Shown here: positions 21,059-33,780 of the stretch, piece by piece
Layout of the letters: each line of letters opens with the position of its first letter
Position numbering within the stretch: position 1 is the stretch's first letter
Notes under the pieces: generated by a model
Database searches by the model: none
What the model was told of the DNA's origin: nothing
What the model saw: the letters and a program-made list of their open reading frames with translations, nothing else
From: Neoarius graeffei
Taxonomy: Eukaryota; Chordata; Actinopteri; Siluriformes; Ariidae
Direction: 5' to 3'
Assembly: GCF_027579695.1 (NCBI RefSeq)
Contig: NC_083583.1
Coordinates: forward strand, 3,027,542 to 3,091,541
DNA length: 64,000 nucleotides
Program-made: the position numbers and the translations under genes

Positions 21059-22950
21059 GAACCAGCGATGGAAAGAACGTTTTCAAGATCTCCTGAACCA
21101 AGACTCTTTCGTTGATGAATCCTTGCTAAATAAGATCCTGCAATTACTGATCAATGAGCTGCTGAAGATAGAATCGAGCCTCAGGGAAACAAAATCAGCG
21201 GTCAGTCAATTGAAATGCGGCAAAGCCTCTGGTGTTGACGGAATACCAGCAGAGCTCTTTAAGCACGGAGGTGAAGATCTGGTCAGATGTGTTCACAAAC
21301 TTATTTCCATCATCTGGCAGACGGAGGAAATAGCATCGGACCTACGGGATGCAGACACGGTGAGGATTTTTAAAAAAGGGGACAAATCGGAGTGTGGGAA
21401 CTATCATGGTATCTCCCTTCTTGCTGTTACTGGCAAGATCATTGCTCTAATCCTCGCCAATCGTCTCCACCCATATGCCGAGAGCTTCCTACCAGAATCT
21501 CAGTGTGGCTTCCGAGCTAACAGAGGGACAACCGACATGGTATTCACTGCCCGACAGTTACAAGAGAAATGTCGAGAGCAGCATCAACCGCTTTATATGG
21601 CCTTTATAGACCTTACAAAGGCTTTTGACTCAGTCAATCGAGAAGCACTGTGGCGACTACTGGCTAAATATGGATGTCCTGTAAAGTTTATCTCCGTCCT
21701 CAGACTTCTTCATGACGGCATGTCCACCAGAGTTATTGCCAGCTCAGGTGACAGCGAAGCCTTCGAGGTGCGGACTGGTGTAAAACAAGGCTGCGTTATT
21801 GCACCTACCCTCTTCTCTATCTTTATATCGGCTATCTTTCACCTGATACAAGACAGACTACCCGTTGGAGTAGTGGTCGTCTATAGAATGGATGGGGGGC
21901 TGTTTAACCTCCGAAGACTGAAGGCAAGAACCAAGACCACAACTATTTCCCTGATCGAGCTTCAGTACGCTGATGATAACTGTGTCTGTGCCACCTCAGA
22001 GAGTCAGCTACAGGCCATTTTAGATGCAGTTGCATATGGGTACGAAAGTCTTGGTCTATCCGTAAACATCAAGAAAACGGAAGTCCTCTACCAGTCAGCT
22101 CTTGGTCAGCAACCCATGTCCCCTTCTCTTAAGATTAGTGGGACTTTGCTGAAGAACGTCCAGAGCTTCCCTTACCTAGGCAGTATTCTCTCCACAAAGG
22201 CTGATATTGATGCTGAGATCTTACATCGTCTCAAGGCTGCAAGCTGCGCCTTTGGCAGGCTGCGTGTGCGAGTGTTTGAGGAGAAAGGGATAAGGACCGA
22301 TACAAAAATTTTGGTCTACAAGGCTGTCGTGCTACTTTCCCTCCTGCACAGTTCAGAATCCTGGACAACTTACAGGCGTCACCTCAAATGCCTTGAAAAG
22401 TACCATCAGCGGTGTCTCCACTGCATTCTTGCCGTGAGTTGGCAGGATCGTCGAACAAACAACAGTATTCTCAAGGAAGCCGACTGCACAAGCATTGAAG
22501 CTATGGTTATCAAAAATCAACTCCATTGGACTCGGCATGTCATCAGGCTAGAGGACTCACGCCTTCCAAAGCAAGTCCTACGGTATATGGGGAGCTGGGC
22601 CAAGGACATAGATCACAGGGTGGACAGCAGAAACGTTCCAAGGATAACATCAAGGCAAATCTAAAAGCCTGCAATATTGGCCTAGCTGGCTGGGAAGACT
22701 TGGCTCATGACAGGGCTGAATGGCGAACAATCGTTCAGGAGGGCGTGGTGCTGTTTGAGCAAGAGCGTCGTCGCAAGGCAGATGATAAACGCCAGCGCCG
22801 CAAGGAGCGTGACGGGGCTCCTGGTCAGCCGTCAGTTACCATCCACACATGCGCTTCTTGTGGCAAAAGCTGTGGCTCTCGCATCGGACTGATCAGTCAC
22901 CTACAGGTGCACAAATGAAGCTTTTTTTCTCTAATGGACAATCTTACTCT
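21059..22950 (+). mobile_element. Non-LTR retrotransposon (LINE), RT and C-terminal zinc finger
   Basis: The 21123-22664 frame has RT blocks in order: GKASGVDGIPAELFKHGG, CGNYHGISLLAVTGKI, GFRANRGTTDMVF, YMAFIDLTKAFDSVNRE, GVKQGCVIAPTLFSIF and the palm LQYADDNCV. The C-terminal part (QLHWTRHVIRLEDSRLPKQV) then changes frame by one base near 22580. It continues to about 22918 with GELGQGHRSQGGQQKRSKD and a C2H2 motif CASCGKSCGSRIGLISHLQ. The endonuclease half is missing (5' truncation). A GATGATGATGATAATTGATAG-like tail follows. The clade is uncertain. Apart from the frameshift the RT reads well, so insertion is not ancient. Confidence 0.85.
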
Positions 22951-22989
22951 TAATGAGGGATACCTATGATGATGATGATAATTGATAGA

Positions 22990-23400
22990 ATAAGAAGAAA
23001 AAGAAGGCAACAAGCAGTTTTCATAGTGAGTTAAAAGCCAAGATGCGTTTTAGGACAGGATTTAAAACCCGGTGGTGTCGGAGTCCATCTAACCTGCAGA
23101 CGCAAATCGTTCAACTGCAAAAACGCAGTCTCTCCTGTGCTTGAGCCTTGATTTTGGGACGACGAGAAGCAGCTGGTGATTGGACTGGAGTGACCCTGAG
23201 GGGACATGTGGCTGTAAAAGTCACAGAAAGGGTGGAGCTGGCACCTTTTAATGATTTTAGGCAAATATAAAAATCTTAAAATCAATCCTAATTTGTGCGG
23301 TGAGCCAGTGAAGAGGTCATTACAGAGGAAATGTGTTTCAAGATCATTAAACATGAAAAAGACTTGACCTTCAAAAAGAGGCCCAGTTGAAAAAAAGCCG
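22990..23400 (+). repeat. Dispersed teleost repeat, right part
   Basis: Sequence such as GTTAAAAGCCAAGATGCG, TTTAAAACCCGGTGGTGTCG and GGTGAGCCAGTGAAGAGGTC matches a repeat often seen in fish UTRs and introns. The open frame on the - strand is not a gene. Confidence 0.45.
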
Positions 23401-23518
23401 GACTTGTTCCTGTTCATCCTATTTCTAATCACTGTCCCTCATCACAGCCAGATTTATTCCAGTGGGTTTTACAGTTCGTTCCAGAGAACACGTCCAAATA
23501 TCACGACTCCAGTTTCGT

Positions 23519-23898
23519 TCTCATCTCATTTTCTCATTATCTGTAGCCGCTTTATCCTGTTCTACAGGGTCGCAGGCAAGCTGGAGCCTATCCCAGCTGA
23601 CTACGGGCGAAAGGCGGGGTTCACCCTGGACAAGTCGCCAGGTCATCACAGGGCTGACACATAGACACAGACAACCATTCACACTCACATTCACACCTAC
23701 GCTCAATTTAGAGTCACCAGTTAACCTAACCTGCATGTCTTTGGACTGTGGGGGAAACCGGAGCACCCGGAGGAAACCCACGCGGACACGGGGAGAACAT
23801 GCAAACTCCACACAGAAAGGCCCTCGCCGGCCACGGGACTCGAACCCGGACCTTCTTGCTGTGAGGCGACAGCGCTAACCACTACACCACCGTGCCCC
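23519..23898 (-). mobile_element. tRNA-derived SINE, family 1, copy 4
   Basis: Antisense copy. AGTTTCGTTCTCAT on the left and AGTTTCATTCTCATT on the right are the diverged target duplication. Confidence 0.88.
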
Positions 23899-24360
23899 CT
23901 AGTTTCATTCTCATTAAAGTCTAAATTTTAATATTATTGTGAGCATTAAAAACCCACTCATTTGCTGTTTTCAGTTCCTCCCACCACTCAGGTCACACAG
24001 CTCTGTAATTAGACGAATAACTGATCACTGACTTACTTTCTTTACATAATGTTTATTTATTTTTAGTTATTTTCTTTCTTTCCTTTCACATTGTTTATTT
24101 GTTTACTTTATAAACACCCCTCCCCTTTCTCTCTCAGCTCCACCTACCACTTTCGTCAAGTAATCTATGAATAATTAGTCTGGTCAGTCTGTAGCGCTGC
24201 ATAAAGTATTGGCACCCATTGAACTTGCCCTTCGATGGAAATAGCGCGTTATTATATTTGGATTTATTCTCAGTACAGCAGTGAAATGGTGCTGTAGAAA
24301 TGGTGTTGGGGTGGTTTAAACACCGCACAGGGTTCTGTTTCACCAGAAATGTTCCTCAAG
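23899..24360. other. Intergenic DNA left of acd
   Basis: AT-rich, with a Tc1-type tail-like phrase (AAAGTATTGGCACCC at about 24203). No gene seen. Confidence 0.35.
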
Positions 24361-24543
24361 AGGGCAGCAAGAGACGCTTTATATCCAAACCGGAACTTAA
24401 AAGCCTTAGACGTGTTTCCGCACGGAGCGAAAACAAGAGTGCACCGTTCAGCTGAGGGGTTTTGAGTGGAAATTTCCGTGACGTGCGCGCTTTTAACTCG
24501 AGTAGAAATAAAAAGAGTAGTTTTTAAGCCTTTTTCGGCTGTA
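24361..24543 (+). promoter_or_regulatory. acd promoter and 5' UTR region
   Basis: The sequence is more GC-rich than its surroundings and holds CCGTGACGTGCGCGC (24477-24491), a CRE-like site. No strong TATA box is visible. The acd start codon follows at 24544. Confidence 0.45.
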
Positions 24544-27500
24544 ATGCGGCGCTACAGGACCGAGAGGGAACCGGAGCCGTGGGTCGAGCAGCTGATTCAC
24601 AACTACGGCAAAGAGCAGCGAGACCTCGGCGTGAGAGCTCATGTGGTCGGGGTGAGGCTCCGAGTCCCAACCTGCCTCTTCCCTGTCAGCACGAACCCTG
24701 TCCTGGGCTCACAGCTACACCACTCCCCTCTTCTGCTGTCAGCCACGCCCATGAGTGTGACGTAGGCTGTGATTGCATTTCCGTGCATCACCACTGCAAC
24801 ACACTGATGAAAGTGACCTGCAGTGCACTGGGGGGTTACAGTCATCATGATAGAATTGTTTTTTTTTTATTAAAGCAACCCCTCCAGGAAAGCAGTGAAG
24901 GCTATCCTGTTCAGTTTGAAATGTTTTCTGTAGCTCACTGATGGAAAGAAGAAAAGAAATAATACCATCTCTCTGTTGTATCTCATCCCAGTGAAGTGAA
25001 ATCCTGAGACTTTTGGGTTGCTTTTAATAGTGGACAGTGTTTTTACCTCCAACAAACTCAGAAGTGTTTTAGTTCTTAAAAAGCAGCTTTTTCTACTGTG
25101 ACATTAAGATTTTACCTTCTATCTTTCACTGTGCTGCTGCTTTTGTCCTCATGCCACGCCCGTGTATCACTTTTGATTGCTTTTCTGTCCTTCACGTATT
25201 CTTTCTAAAATGCATCCATAAATCTAAATAAGTGTCATGATTGCAAATCTTAATTTAACATTACGTCATTATATACAACTTTCTTACTATGTTTATTGCA
25301 TGTTTTTAAATGCAAACATACATTTACCAAACATTACAAATAGTAGAAGAAAAGGAACAGGTATGACACGCATGTATCCAAATCTATAAACAAATTAAAA
25401 CATGATAAAATCATATACAGGACTGTAGCACCTTCTTTCTCCAGGTTCTCTAAAGATGCTCATTAGTAACTGAAGCAAAATCTATTAGATCAAATTTGCA
25501 CGTTTATTGGTTAAACTGAAATATCTGACTGTTGGAACATTTTGAGGGGCGTGACCAGGTGGAAAGTTCCAAAGCAATATGGGGCGGGGCTAAAGCAAAG
25601 TGAAAAATTACAGAATGTAAGATTTCAAGCTACAGATTGATGCATAAATCTGAAATGCATAAAATTTCTCAGGATTTTTTTTCTTGATTTGGAATGACGG
25701 TGCCATTGAGATGGGAGTTGGTGTGGTGGACTGGGGTGGCAGATTGTTCTAAAGGGTGGCAAGTTTTCCCCTGTGCCACCCCAAGAGCCACACCTTAATA
25801 AACCATAGCTGTCTTAAATGGAGAGCATATGTGTACTGTGTCTCTGTCTAATAAAGTGTGTGTGTGTGTAGGTGAGCGAATTGACCGAGTCTCAGCGCAC
25901 AGGTGAGAGCGATGCCTGCATGCTGTTCCTGTCTGATGGGACCATGTTCATCCCTGCGGTGCTCAGCACCGCCGCCTGGGAGCACATGCAGGAGTGAGTA
26001 CAACACACACAACTTATTAACTACGTGTTATGACACCAACGACTAAACACCTGAGCCCTCAGCTAATTTTACAGAATCATCATCCTCAGCAGCAGCAGCC
26101 TATTGTGTTAAATCAGCAAACGCACTAAAACACACTTAAAAACATTTTTAAGACTAAAATATCACACAAACTCTGCACGATGAGACGCGACGGCAGGTTT
26201 ACCTTCTAATGAATTCACTCCAGGTGGATTTTAGCACCAAGCGTTATATACATAGAACTGAGAAAAGAGATTTTTCAGCTTTGCAAGGCTTTTGAAGACA
26301 GATACAGTTACATATACACTCAATTTTATTTATGAGTTCTTGTGAGAGTTAAATAGATTAATAAATTAAAGCGAAGGATAATTGTCCTGTACCAAATATT
26401 TAAGTTTTAGAAGTGAATAATAATTTTGGTCACTTGATGTAAATGTATGTGTTGGTGTATTTATGTTCGTAAAATGCGCCTTATTTTAGGAATTATGTTT
26501 CTGTAGAATATTATTATAATAGCTTGTTCTGAAACTACAGGCTGTTCATGCAGGTCAGTGTTGAGCCCTGTGTGTATTTTTTAATGTATTTATTTTGTAA
26601 TAATTATAAATATTTATGGATTTCATATATGGGTACACACTGTAATAATTTATTAATATAAAAAAAGTAATATTACCTTTGAAAGTCATATTTCAAAAGT
26701 AACAGATTTTGAAAGTAAATATCTCAACTTGTTACTTTTTTATGACATTTTCAGGATTTTGCATCAATAAGACATTTTAATATCTATACCTTTTTATATA
26801 AATATTTATTTAAAAATAATTATCATCTGTATGGATTGTCATGTAAGGGATTGCATCAATAATAGTAATTAAAGGTCTCATTATTATTATTTTAATTAAT
26901 TTCTTTTTTTAATAATATTTTTTAAAGTAGTATTAATATTAATTTAAAATTAAATATTATTATTTTTCAAAACCAAGCTTAAAAAATGTAAATTTTCCTC
27001 GACCTGGAGTTATATTTTTTGGTTTGTGTCCGTAATAAACATTTGAACTGTGTGTGTGTTTCAGGTTAGAGGAGAGAGACACGTTTTCCGGTCTGGACAA
27101 CACAACGGTGTCGGTGCGAAAATTTCAGCTGAACTTCCACATGGACCCAGAGCTGGTACAGCAGAGAAACACATTCCTGGCCTTCAGATATGTTCTGTTA
27201 TAAACAACTGCGTGAAAAAGTTTAAATAAATTAATGAGACCGTCAATGAGGGTGTAGCTCACTCTGGCCCCGTCTAGTCCAGAAGGAACGCTCTAAAGTG
27301 GGCCACCTTGCACAATAAATGTTGCGAGCTATATACACTATATACAAGCTATATATAGAAGCGATATCCACCCTAGGAATACCAACCGATTTACCAGAAA
27401 GAATTCAAAACGGTGATGAATTGACCGAGAAGAAGTGATTTTTGTTGAACTGCTCATTAAGGCTTAATTAGTCCATAACTTCATTAATAATTGTAATGAA

Positions 27501-27846
27501 GCAAATCTGGGTGGAGGTTATATGCACCCTAGGTTCCCCTACCTTCATTCCAGAAAGAATCAAAATCAGTGAAGAACTGAGGGAGAAGAAGCGATTTGTG
27601 TGGAAACTGCTTGTTAAGAATTAATTACTCCATATCTTCATTATTAATTGCAATTATGCAAATTTGGGTAGAAGCTATATGCACCCCAGGCAGACCGACC
27701 TTCCTGCCAAAAAGAATAAAAATCAGTGAAGAACTGAGAGAGGAAGCGATTTTCGTAAAATATGGATGACGGACAACACATGATGACAAATTTATTACGT
27801 GTCGGCTGGATGAGCTAATAACCATAAGACATTTAGTGTTTGATTT

Positions 27847-27905
<59 letters not shown>

Positions 27906-29950
27906 TATTTACCAGCTGGGAGGTCCGTATCGTGAAATACCGTGACCGAGGTCTTGAGAGTACTGAGCGAGGCCCTCTGGGCCGAGGTCAGTATTCAAGG
28001 CCGAGGTCACAGTATTTCACCATACGGACCGACCTTAAGCTGGTAAATAATATATTTATTTTTTTCTTTACCAAATTGTAACAGAAAACGAGAGAACGTC
28101 CGAAAGGGAAAACCGAGCCGAGCCGCCATTTTGAATCCTCATTCACGGCTGTGATGCAAATGGCTTCCTCCTCGGTATACAAGTGCACTTCCATGGCAGG
28201 AAAAACACTACATTTTGCCGCCTATGTAGTCCCCTATTTATACAAATAGGACTCATTCAGGATTCAGCCATGCTTTTGCTCAGCGTTAGCAAATTACAGG
28301 TTTTTAGCTTCCTCCTGAAATGTTTTCTTTTATTTCTTCTTCCTCAGGGGAGTAAAACTCACTTTTGCTGTGAACACTGTCGTTATCGCTATCCATGCTG
28401 TAAAATTAATGCTATTCTCCTGAGAAATGCTGGCAAAAATTTATAAGGTTTTTGATAATCTTATAAATAAATCTTATAAAAAAAGATAAATGTTGACAAA
28501 AAATGTGACTATGTTTGTTGTTGTGAACGAGCGAGTCGCCAGAGGTCCGTAACCAGGGTCTGTACTGTAGGATACGGACCCGCTCGCCAGCCAATCAGAG
28601 CGCAGGATTTGGACCGCGAGAAAAATATCCTTTATTATCCCAAGTAACAAAAAAGAAACTATTAAAGAGATCCTGTTTACACCTGGCATTAAAATGTCTC
28701 TTGGATCACAGGTGGACAGCGTTAAATCCAATTATTATTATTATTTTTTTTTTTAAAGATATTTTTTTGGGCTTTTTGCACCTTTATTGGATAGGACAGT
28801 GTAGAGACAGGAAATGAGCGGGAGAGAGAGAGACAGGAAGGGATCGGGAAATGACCTCGAGCCGGAATCGAACCCGGGTCGCCCGCATTCATGGTATGGC
28901 GCCTTAACCACCTGAGCCACGACGCCCCCGTTAAATCCAATTATAAACAACCATGAAGACACATTCACTCCACCGCTTGCCGAGGTGATCTGGGACGCGT
29001 TTAACCATGTGTCATTTGTGGTGTAAACGCGAATGCATCCTGATGTGTCCTCTGATAAGGACATAACAGGAAACGTGATGTAGGCAGTAATGAAATCTGA
29101 ACGCATGATCAGCTGGACACCTTGGAGACGCGTGATAGACACAGGTGTAAACAGCAATGTGTTCCGCCTGTCCTTTCAGCCCTATCGTCAAGAGATCGTG
29201 AGTTCAAATCCCGATGCTGCTACAGCCATCTGTGGCCAGGAGCTCAAGAGAGCAAAATTGGCCGTACTCTCAGGTGGTATACACCCCCCCCCCCCCCCCG
29301 TCAGTTACAGTGACACTAGTCAGTCATGTATGCAGAAGTGGGCAGATAGCGCTTTCCTCCGAGTTTGTGATGGTGCACCAGCAGCAGTTTGAAAAGATGC
29401 AATCGGTTGATTTCGTGTGTTTCGGAGGAAACGTGATGCACTTCACCCTCCCTGTTGTGTGATAGGGCAGAGCTGTGTGGTGGGCGGGAATTGGCCATGA
29501 CTACATTAGGGAGAGAATCAGGGGGTAAAATAGTGTGTTAAGAATCAGGTTAAAAGTTTGCAGATGTTCTGTTTTGCTTTTATAACTCCTCGTTCTCTGA
29601 GCAGCTCTTCCAGCCCTCCCTACCAAAATACTAAACTGTACAGGATGTAAACTTTTACACTCAACAGTGGACTGTTTTTATTTCAGCCTTCAGTCATGTT
29701 CTTTTCTTTCTTCCTGCTTTTTCAGACAAACTGTCAGTTTTATCTCCGTGTTAATCAGATCATCACTGTGGGTCGAGTCAGTCGGCATCACCGCCCCCCG
29801 AGCTGGCAAGACATTTCCATCAGACACAATCATTATATTTTAAATACTCAGTTTAGTTTAAAAAGCCAAACTATTTCTGTCTCTTTCACTTTCAGCACGA
29901 TGCTGCCATCAGTCAGGGAACAAATCCTGAAGACATGGCGGTACGTATAT

Positions 29951-30000
<50 letters not shown>

Positions 30001-33000
30001 CGCATAATGTGTTTCCTTTGTCCCCATTCCCATTTATCTTTCAGTAAAAGTGTGTGTAAACGTGTTCATGGAACTGAATTAAGAATTCCAGACAAATAAA
30101 CAAATGCCATAAATTACTGCGTGTTCATGTCACAGCTGATTAACATTTAGCCACACCCACAGAACACCATAAAAGGCAAAGCTCATAGAGAGTCAAAAAC
30201 AAAACGGCGACTAAATGGTGAAAGAGCGCCTCCTAATCCTGGTGTGTGCTTAATCTGGCAATGCAGCTCCTCCTTTTATAGGGTGCCATTACTTTTACTT
30301 TTGTTCTGATTGAATAGCTGGTCTTATTTTTCATTTAATGCATTCGAGTTTTACAGAATGTTCATTAAATTGGTGTGTTAAGTGAAATAAATAAGCGATT
30401 TAAACTTCACAGTGTAATCCGAATAGAAACTCGCAGGAATTCAACAATAATCGTACGATTGAAGACGATCATTCGAGGTTCACGTTAATCTCAGGACAGA
30501 AACCTCGGAGACGAGCGGGGTTCTTTTTCCCCCTCCCCCAACTGAATAGATTTTCATGATTCACATAAACGCTGATGCTGTGTATCTTAATGTTCACTGC
30601 AGATCCCTGATGAAGGAGAGTTCAGTCACTTCTGTGAACTCACAGTCAGGCTGGTGTCTCTCTCACACACACACACACACACGGGTGTGCATACACACCT
30701 TTTATATTCACCTCTACATCTAAACCTGACTCATGCTTTGAATCGTATTTACAAAAAGTATATTTAATGTTCTTTTGTTGTTGGAAATTTTTCCTCACAG
30801 GATTCCCACTTTCCTGTCTGATGGGGGCGTGGCACAATGACATCATCACAGACCTCCTGAATGAGGCGACCAAGAAAATAACCGCACCCACCATGGGTCA
30901 CCTGAGAATAGCCACACCTACTCACTGGCACCGAGAGAGACTTCGCTGCAAGGTAAGCCCGTAACCATAGTAACTGGGTGGTACCAGATGTCAGTACAAC
31001 ATCCAAACAGGGTGTGTGTGCGCGCGTGCGTGCCTTTTTTTTTTTTTCCAGGGTGAGGAGTGTTTCAGCACTCCTGTGTCTCATCTCGTCATCCCAGAGG
31101 AGCAGAGGGCCATGTTGACAGCTGATCCCGGTACTGTACTGTCTTCCGTCTAATTAATTGCTCCTTATCATTACGGACCTTCGGGAATTCCACCAGACGA
31201 GTACATGAGCTGCTTCATAAATGTTTTTTTGTTTCTTCTGTAAATGTTCCCGTGCTCAGGTGTGTTGAGTGTGAGCGAAACTCCGAGCGGCCTGGTGCCT
31301 CCTTGTGTAGCTGAAGCGGCGAAGCAGCCAATCAGGACGCAGGATCAGGGTGGAGACTCACCCACTGTGGCTTCCGACAGGCCGGAAGATGGGCATCAGC
31401 TCACGCTAAACAACACCAGACCAGGTAGGAGACGTGAGCAGTGATGTGGAAATGCTGAGGAGAGTAAATGCTACTCCAGGGAGCTTATTGTGATGTTATT
31501 GTATCCCCACCCCACCCCAACACACACCTCTTCTCTTCTCGGCCTCTCAGAGGTCTGCTGTGTTGGAGGAGGAGAGAGCAGGGAACATGAGAGCCCCTGG
31601 GATATGTTCTGTCCTGCTGCTGACCTGCTAGAAACTCCAACATCTTCAGAGAGTAATTTATTATTTACTGAATCAGTACACACACACACACACACAATGT
31701 TCCAGATTTAAGTTAAAAATTCGGGGGCGTCGTGGCTCAGGTGGATAAGGCGCCATACCATAAATCCGGGGACCCGGGTTCGATTCCGGCCCGAGGTCAT
31801 TTCCCGATCCCTCCCCGTCTCTCTCTCCCGCTCATTTCCTGTCTCTACACTGTCCTATCCAATAAAGGTGCAAAAAGCCCAAAAAAATATCTTTAAAAAA
31901 AAAAATTCAACTCAGTATAAATGTGTGTGAGTTAAACAGTGTTATCGGTTACGGAACAGGCCAGTTATAATCTACTAAATATAAAATTATTGAAATCATT
32001 CATTTTAATCAATATAACTTTATATAAATTTGCCTCACTTGTGGAATTATTTCAGTAGATATTAGCATAAATATCAATATTTTGCATCAACAATCAGTGT
32101 TTGTTGATATTTAATTCAAAATATGTATGACTTGTCATAAAGGGGTTTGCATTAGTAATACACATTTAAAGCTGTATTAATTTTAATCATCTTAAATATT
32201 AATATTTCATAGTAAACTTATTCATACTTAAATAGATTAATATTGAATTACATTGTAAAATTAAATAGTACATCCTTATTGCTTTTATAGTGGAGTTTTA
32301 CAGGAGTTAATCATATTACTAATGTATTTTAAAAAAGTAATAAGATTTTATGTCGTGTTTTATGTGATTTTATAAAGATTTTAAAATTAAAAATTATTGC
32401 CCTTTTATCACTTTTCAGTGTTTGTTTGAGTAATGTGCATTTTGATATTAAAAGTAATATTAGCTGCTTTTTAAAAAATATATATATTTTAACATTTTAA
32501 AGTCACATTGTAAAAATAATATTTATTCCTTAAAAAACCCACAATAAACTAAACAAAAAAGTAAGTCCTTCTTGAAAGAGTTTGGAATTAAAACCTGAAT
32601 GAAGCGCAAAATTATTTATTCATTATGTTGTATGTTAATTTATACCTCATTATAAAACCTTTTTAATAATTAATTTAGTAATAAATCTAGTCATTCTTGT
32701 TACTTATAGGCAGTCTGGAGTCACTCTTGCAGCCGGACAGCCGCTCACTGCTCACCGACAGCAGCTCGGCTGAGTCCGGGATCATCATTCCACCGTTTCA
32801 GAGACCACGCCTGTCTCCTTATAGCACCGCCCACCCGAGTAACCCGACAACCTCGGACCTGCATCAGGAGCCGCTAACACCGAGTCCCGAAACATCATCC
32901 AAACACACTGCAGCCGTGTGTGTGGAGGAACAGTCCCCAAAAATACCACACCACATGTCACACACCCCACCCGCCAAAAAGAGACGGGTAGGTGTACACA

Positions 33001-33575
33001 CACACACACACACACATACACACACACACACACGTGGCATGGTCACACAGAATCACTCAGTCAGTTGTGTTGTAAATAAATGTTCACTCTCAGGTCCATT
33101 CAGACGGCAGCAGTTTCTCGTACGCGTATGAACCTTGTCCAAACGTCGCCTCGGCTCTCAGCCGGTGCAAGTAAGTCCATCTGAAAATAAATAAATAATA
33201 AATTGGTGAATATAAAGCAAACCAACCAAAATACACACTAACAGTTTTTCCCCCTTTTGTTTACTTTTTTCTTTAAAGTATTTTGTGTCTAATTAATTGT
33301 AAATGCATGGCACACCCAAGAAGAAAAAAAAAAGTTTTCAAGTAATTAAAGTTTTAAAATAAATTTAACCATTTATTTTGGATTATGACTCAACAAATGT
33401 ATGAAATGAATGATTTATTACATTTATTATTTAAGTTCTATCTGCTGTGTAAAATGTGTTTGTGAAGAGAGGTGTGTGTGTGTGTAGGGTCCCAGAGCAG
33501 CTGGTGCAGTGGGCGGTGGCTTACCTGGGGACTCCTCAGCGTGCGCTTATTGTCAGCAGTGGAGTGGAGCTGTGA
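24544..33575 (+). CDS. acd: TPP1/ACD, shelterin subunit
   Basis: TPP1 bridges POT1 to TIN2 at telomeres and recruits telomerase. Exons: 24544-24651, 25872-25993, 27065-27155, 29726-29940, about 30603-30619, 30801-30952, 31052-31130, 31260-31424, 31551-31652, 32710-32987, 33094-33170 and 33488-33575, about 497 residues in total (human long form 544). The N-terminal OB fold shows EPWVEQLIHNYGKE, DACMLFLSDGTMFIPAVLS, an acidic LEERDTFSG where the telomerase-contacting TEL patch lies, and CQFYLRVNQI. Then come VREQILKTW, APTMGHLRIATPTHWHRERL and a Ser/Pro-rich middle for POT1 binding. The C-terminal SFSYAYEPCPNVASAL and PEQLVQWAVAYLG match the TIN2-binding end. Every junction except the short fifth exon is phase-checked with GT-AG. 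The fourth exon may hide a 141-base in-frame intron. It lies 1.7 kb upstream of ogfod1 on the same strand. Confidence 0.92.
24652..25871 (+). other. acd intron 1
   Basis: Intron sequence without recognised genes. A (TG)n tract directly precedes the acceptor at 25871. Confidence 0.7.
25994..27064 (+). other. acd intron 2, AT-rich
   Basis: Very AT-rich between 26560 and 27000. No coding content seen. Confidence 0.7.
27240..27790. repeat. Diverged tandem repeat, about 155-bp unit, three copies (acd intron 3)
   Basis: Three successive units share CACCCTAGG or CACCCCAGG, CCAGAAAGAAT, CAGTGAAGAACTGAG, GAGAAGAAGCGATTT and TTAATTACTCCATA. They end with ATGACGGACAACACATGATG. This looks like the internal array of a dispersed fish repeat. 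Confidence 0.7.
27845..27906. repeat. (TA)n(TG)n microsatellite
   Basis: A (TA)n followed by (TG)n in acd intron 3. Confidence 0.9.
27907..28612. repeat. Inverted-repeat element in acd intron 3
   Basis: The left end is a long imperfect hairpin: TTATTTACCAGCT, GGTCCGTAT and GTGACCGAGGTC at 27907-27960 recur inverted at 28000-28052 (CATACGGACC, AGCTGGTAAATAA). A related GGTCCGTAACC/GGATACGGACC hairpin lies at 28540-28582. This is MITE-like; the family is not assigned. Confidence 0.55.
28744..28930 (-). mobile_element. tRNA-derived SINE, family 2, copy 1
   Basis: Antisense copy of a roughly 190-bp SINE with a GTCGTGGCTCAGGTGG-type box A and a GGGTTCGATTCCGGC-type box B. It ends in AAAGATATTTTTTTGGGC. 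GTTAAATCCAATTAT flanks both sides as a target duplication. Confidence 0.88.
29172..29528 (+). mobile_element. tRNA-like SINE, family 3
   Basis: CTATCGTCAAGAGATCGTGA and GTTCAAATCCCGATGCTG form a tRNA-like box B region. It is followed by the CACCAGCAGCAGTTTGAAAA and GGTGGGCGGGAATTGGCC body seen in fish SINEs. A C16 run at 29283-29299 interrupts it. Confidence 0.6.
29952..30000. repeat. (TG)n(AG)n microsatellite
   Basis: Follows the acd exon-4 donor at 29941. Confidence 0.9.
31723..31905 (+). mobile_element. tRNA-derived SINE, family 2, copy 2
   Basis: Sense copy in acd intron 9. Box A is GTGGCTCAGGTGGATAAGG, box B is GGGTTCGATTCCGGC, and the tail is CAATAAAGGTGCAAAAAGCC plus A-rich sequence. 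AAAAATTC flanks both ends. Confidence 0.88.
31906..32709 (+). other. acd intron 10 remainder, AT-rich
   Basis: Long AT-rich stretch with no coding potential, ending at the TTATAG acceptor. Confidence 0.7.
32998..33033. repeat. (CA)n microsatellite
   Basis: Starts 10 bases after the donor of acd exon 32710-32987. Confidence 0.9.
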
Positions 33576-33780
33576 AAGGTTGCAGGGTTGAAATAAATCT
33601 CGTTCATATGTTGTTCTATGTTCTTTATAAATAGTGTCATGTTTTGTTTTAATGATCTTATTAAATTATTTTTGCAATTATTTCTTATTAATATATTTCT
33701 CTTTAGATTTTATTATATAATATACTTTAGTATACTTGTTTAATGCACCTGTTTAAGAACGAGTTTGATTCCAAGAAGAT

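Noticed and set aside
27836-28081. Val/Cys-rich frames over (TG)n tracts here and at several microsatellites
   Set aside because: Low-complexity translations of dinucleotide repeats.
29896-29940. Alternative frame HDAAISQGTNPEDM for the acd exon
   Set aside because: It cannot be continued in phase into the next exons, whereas the VREQILKTW frame joins cleanly and resembles the TPP1 helix.
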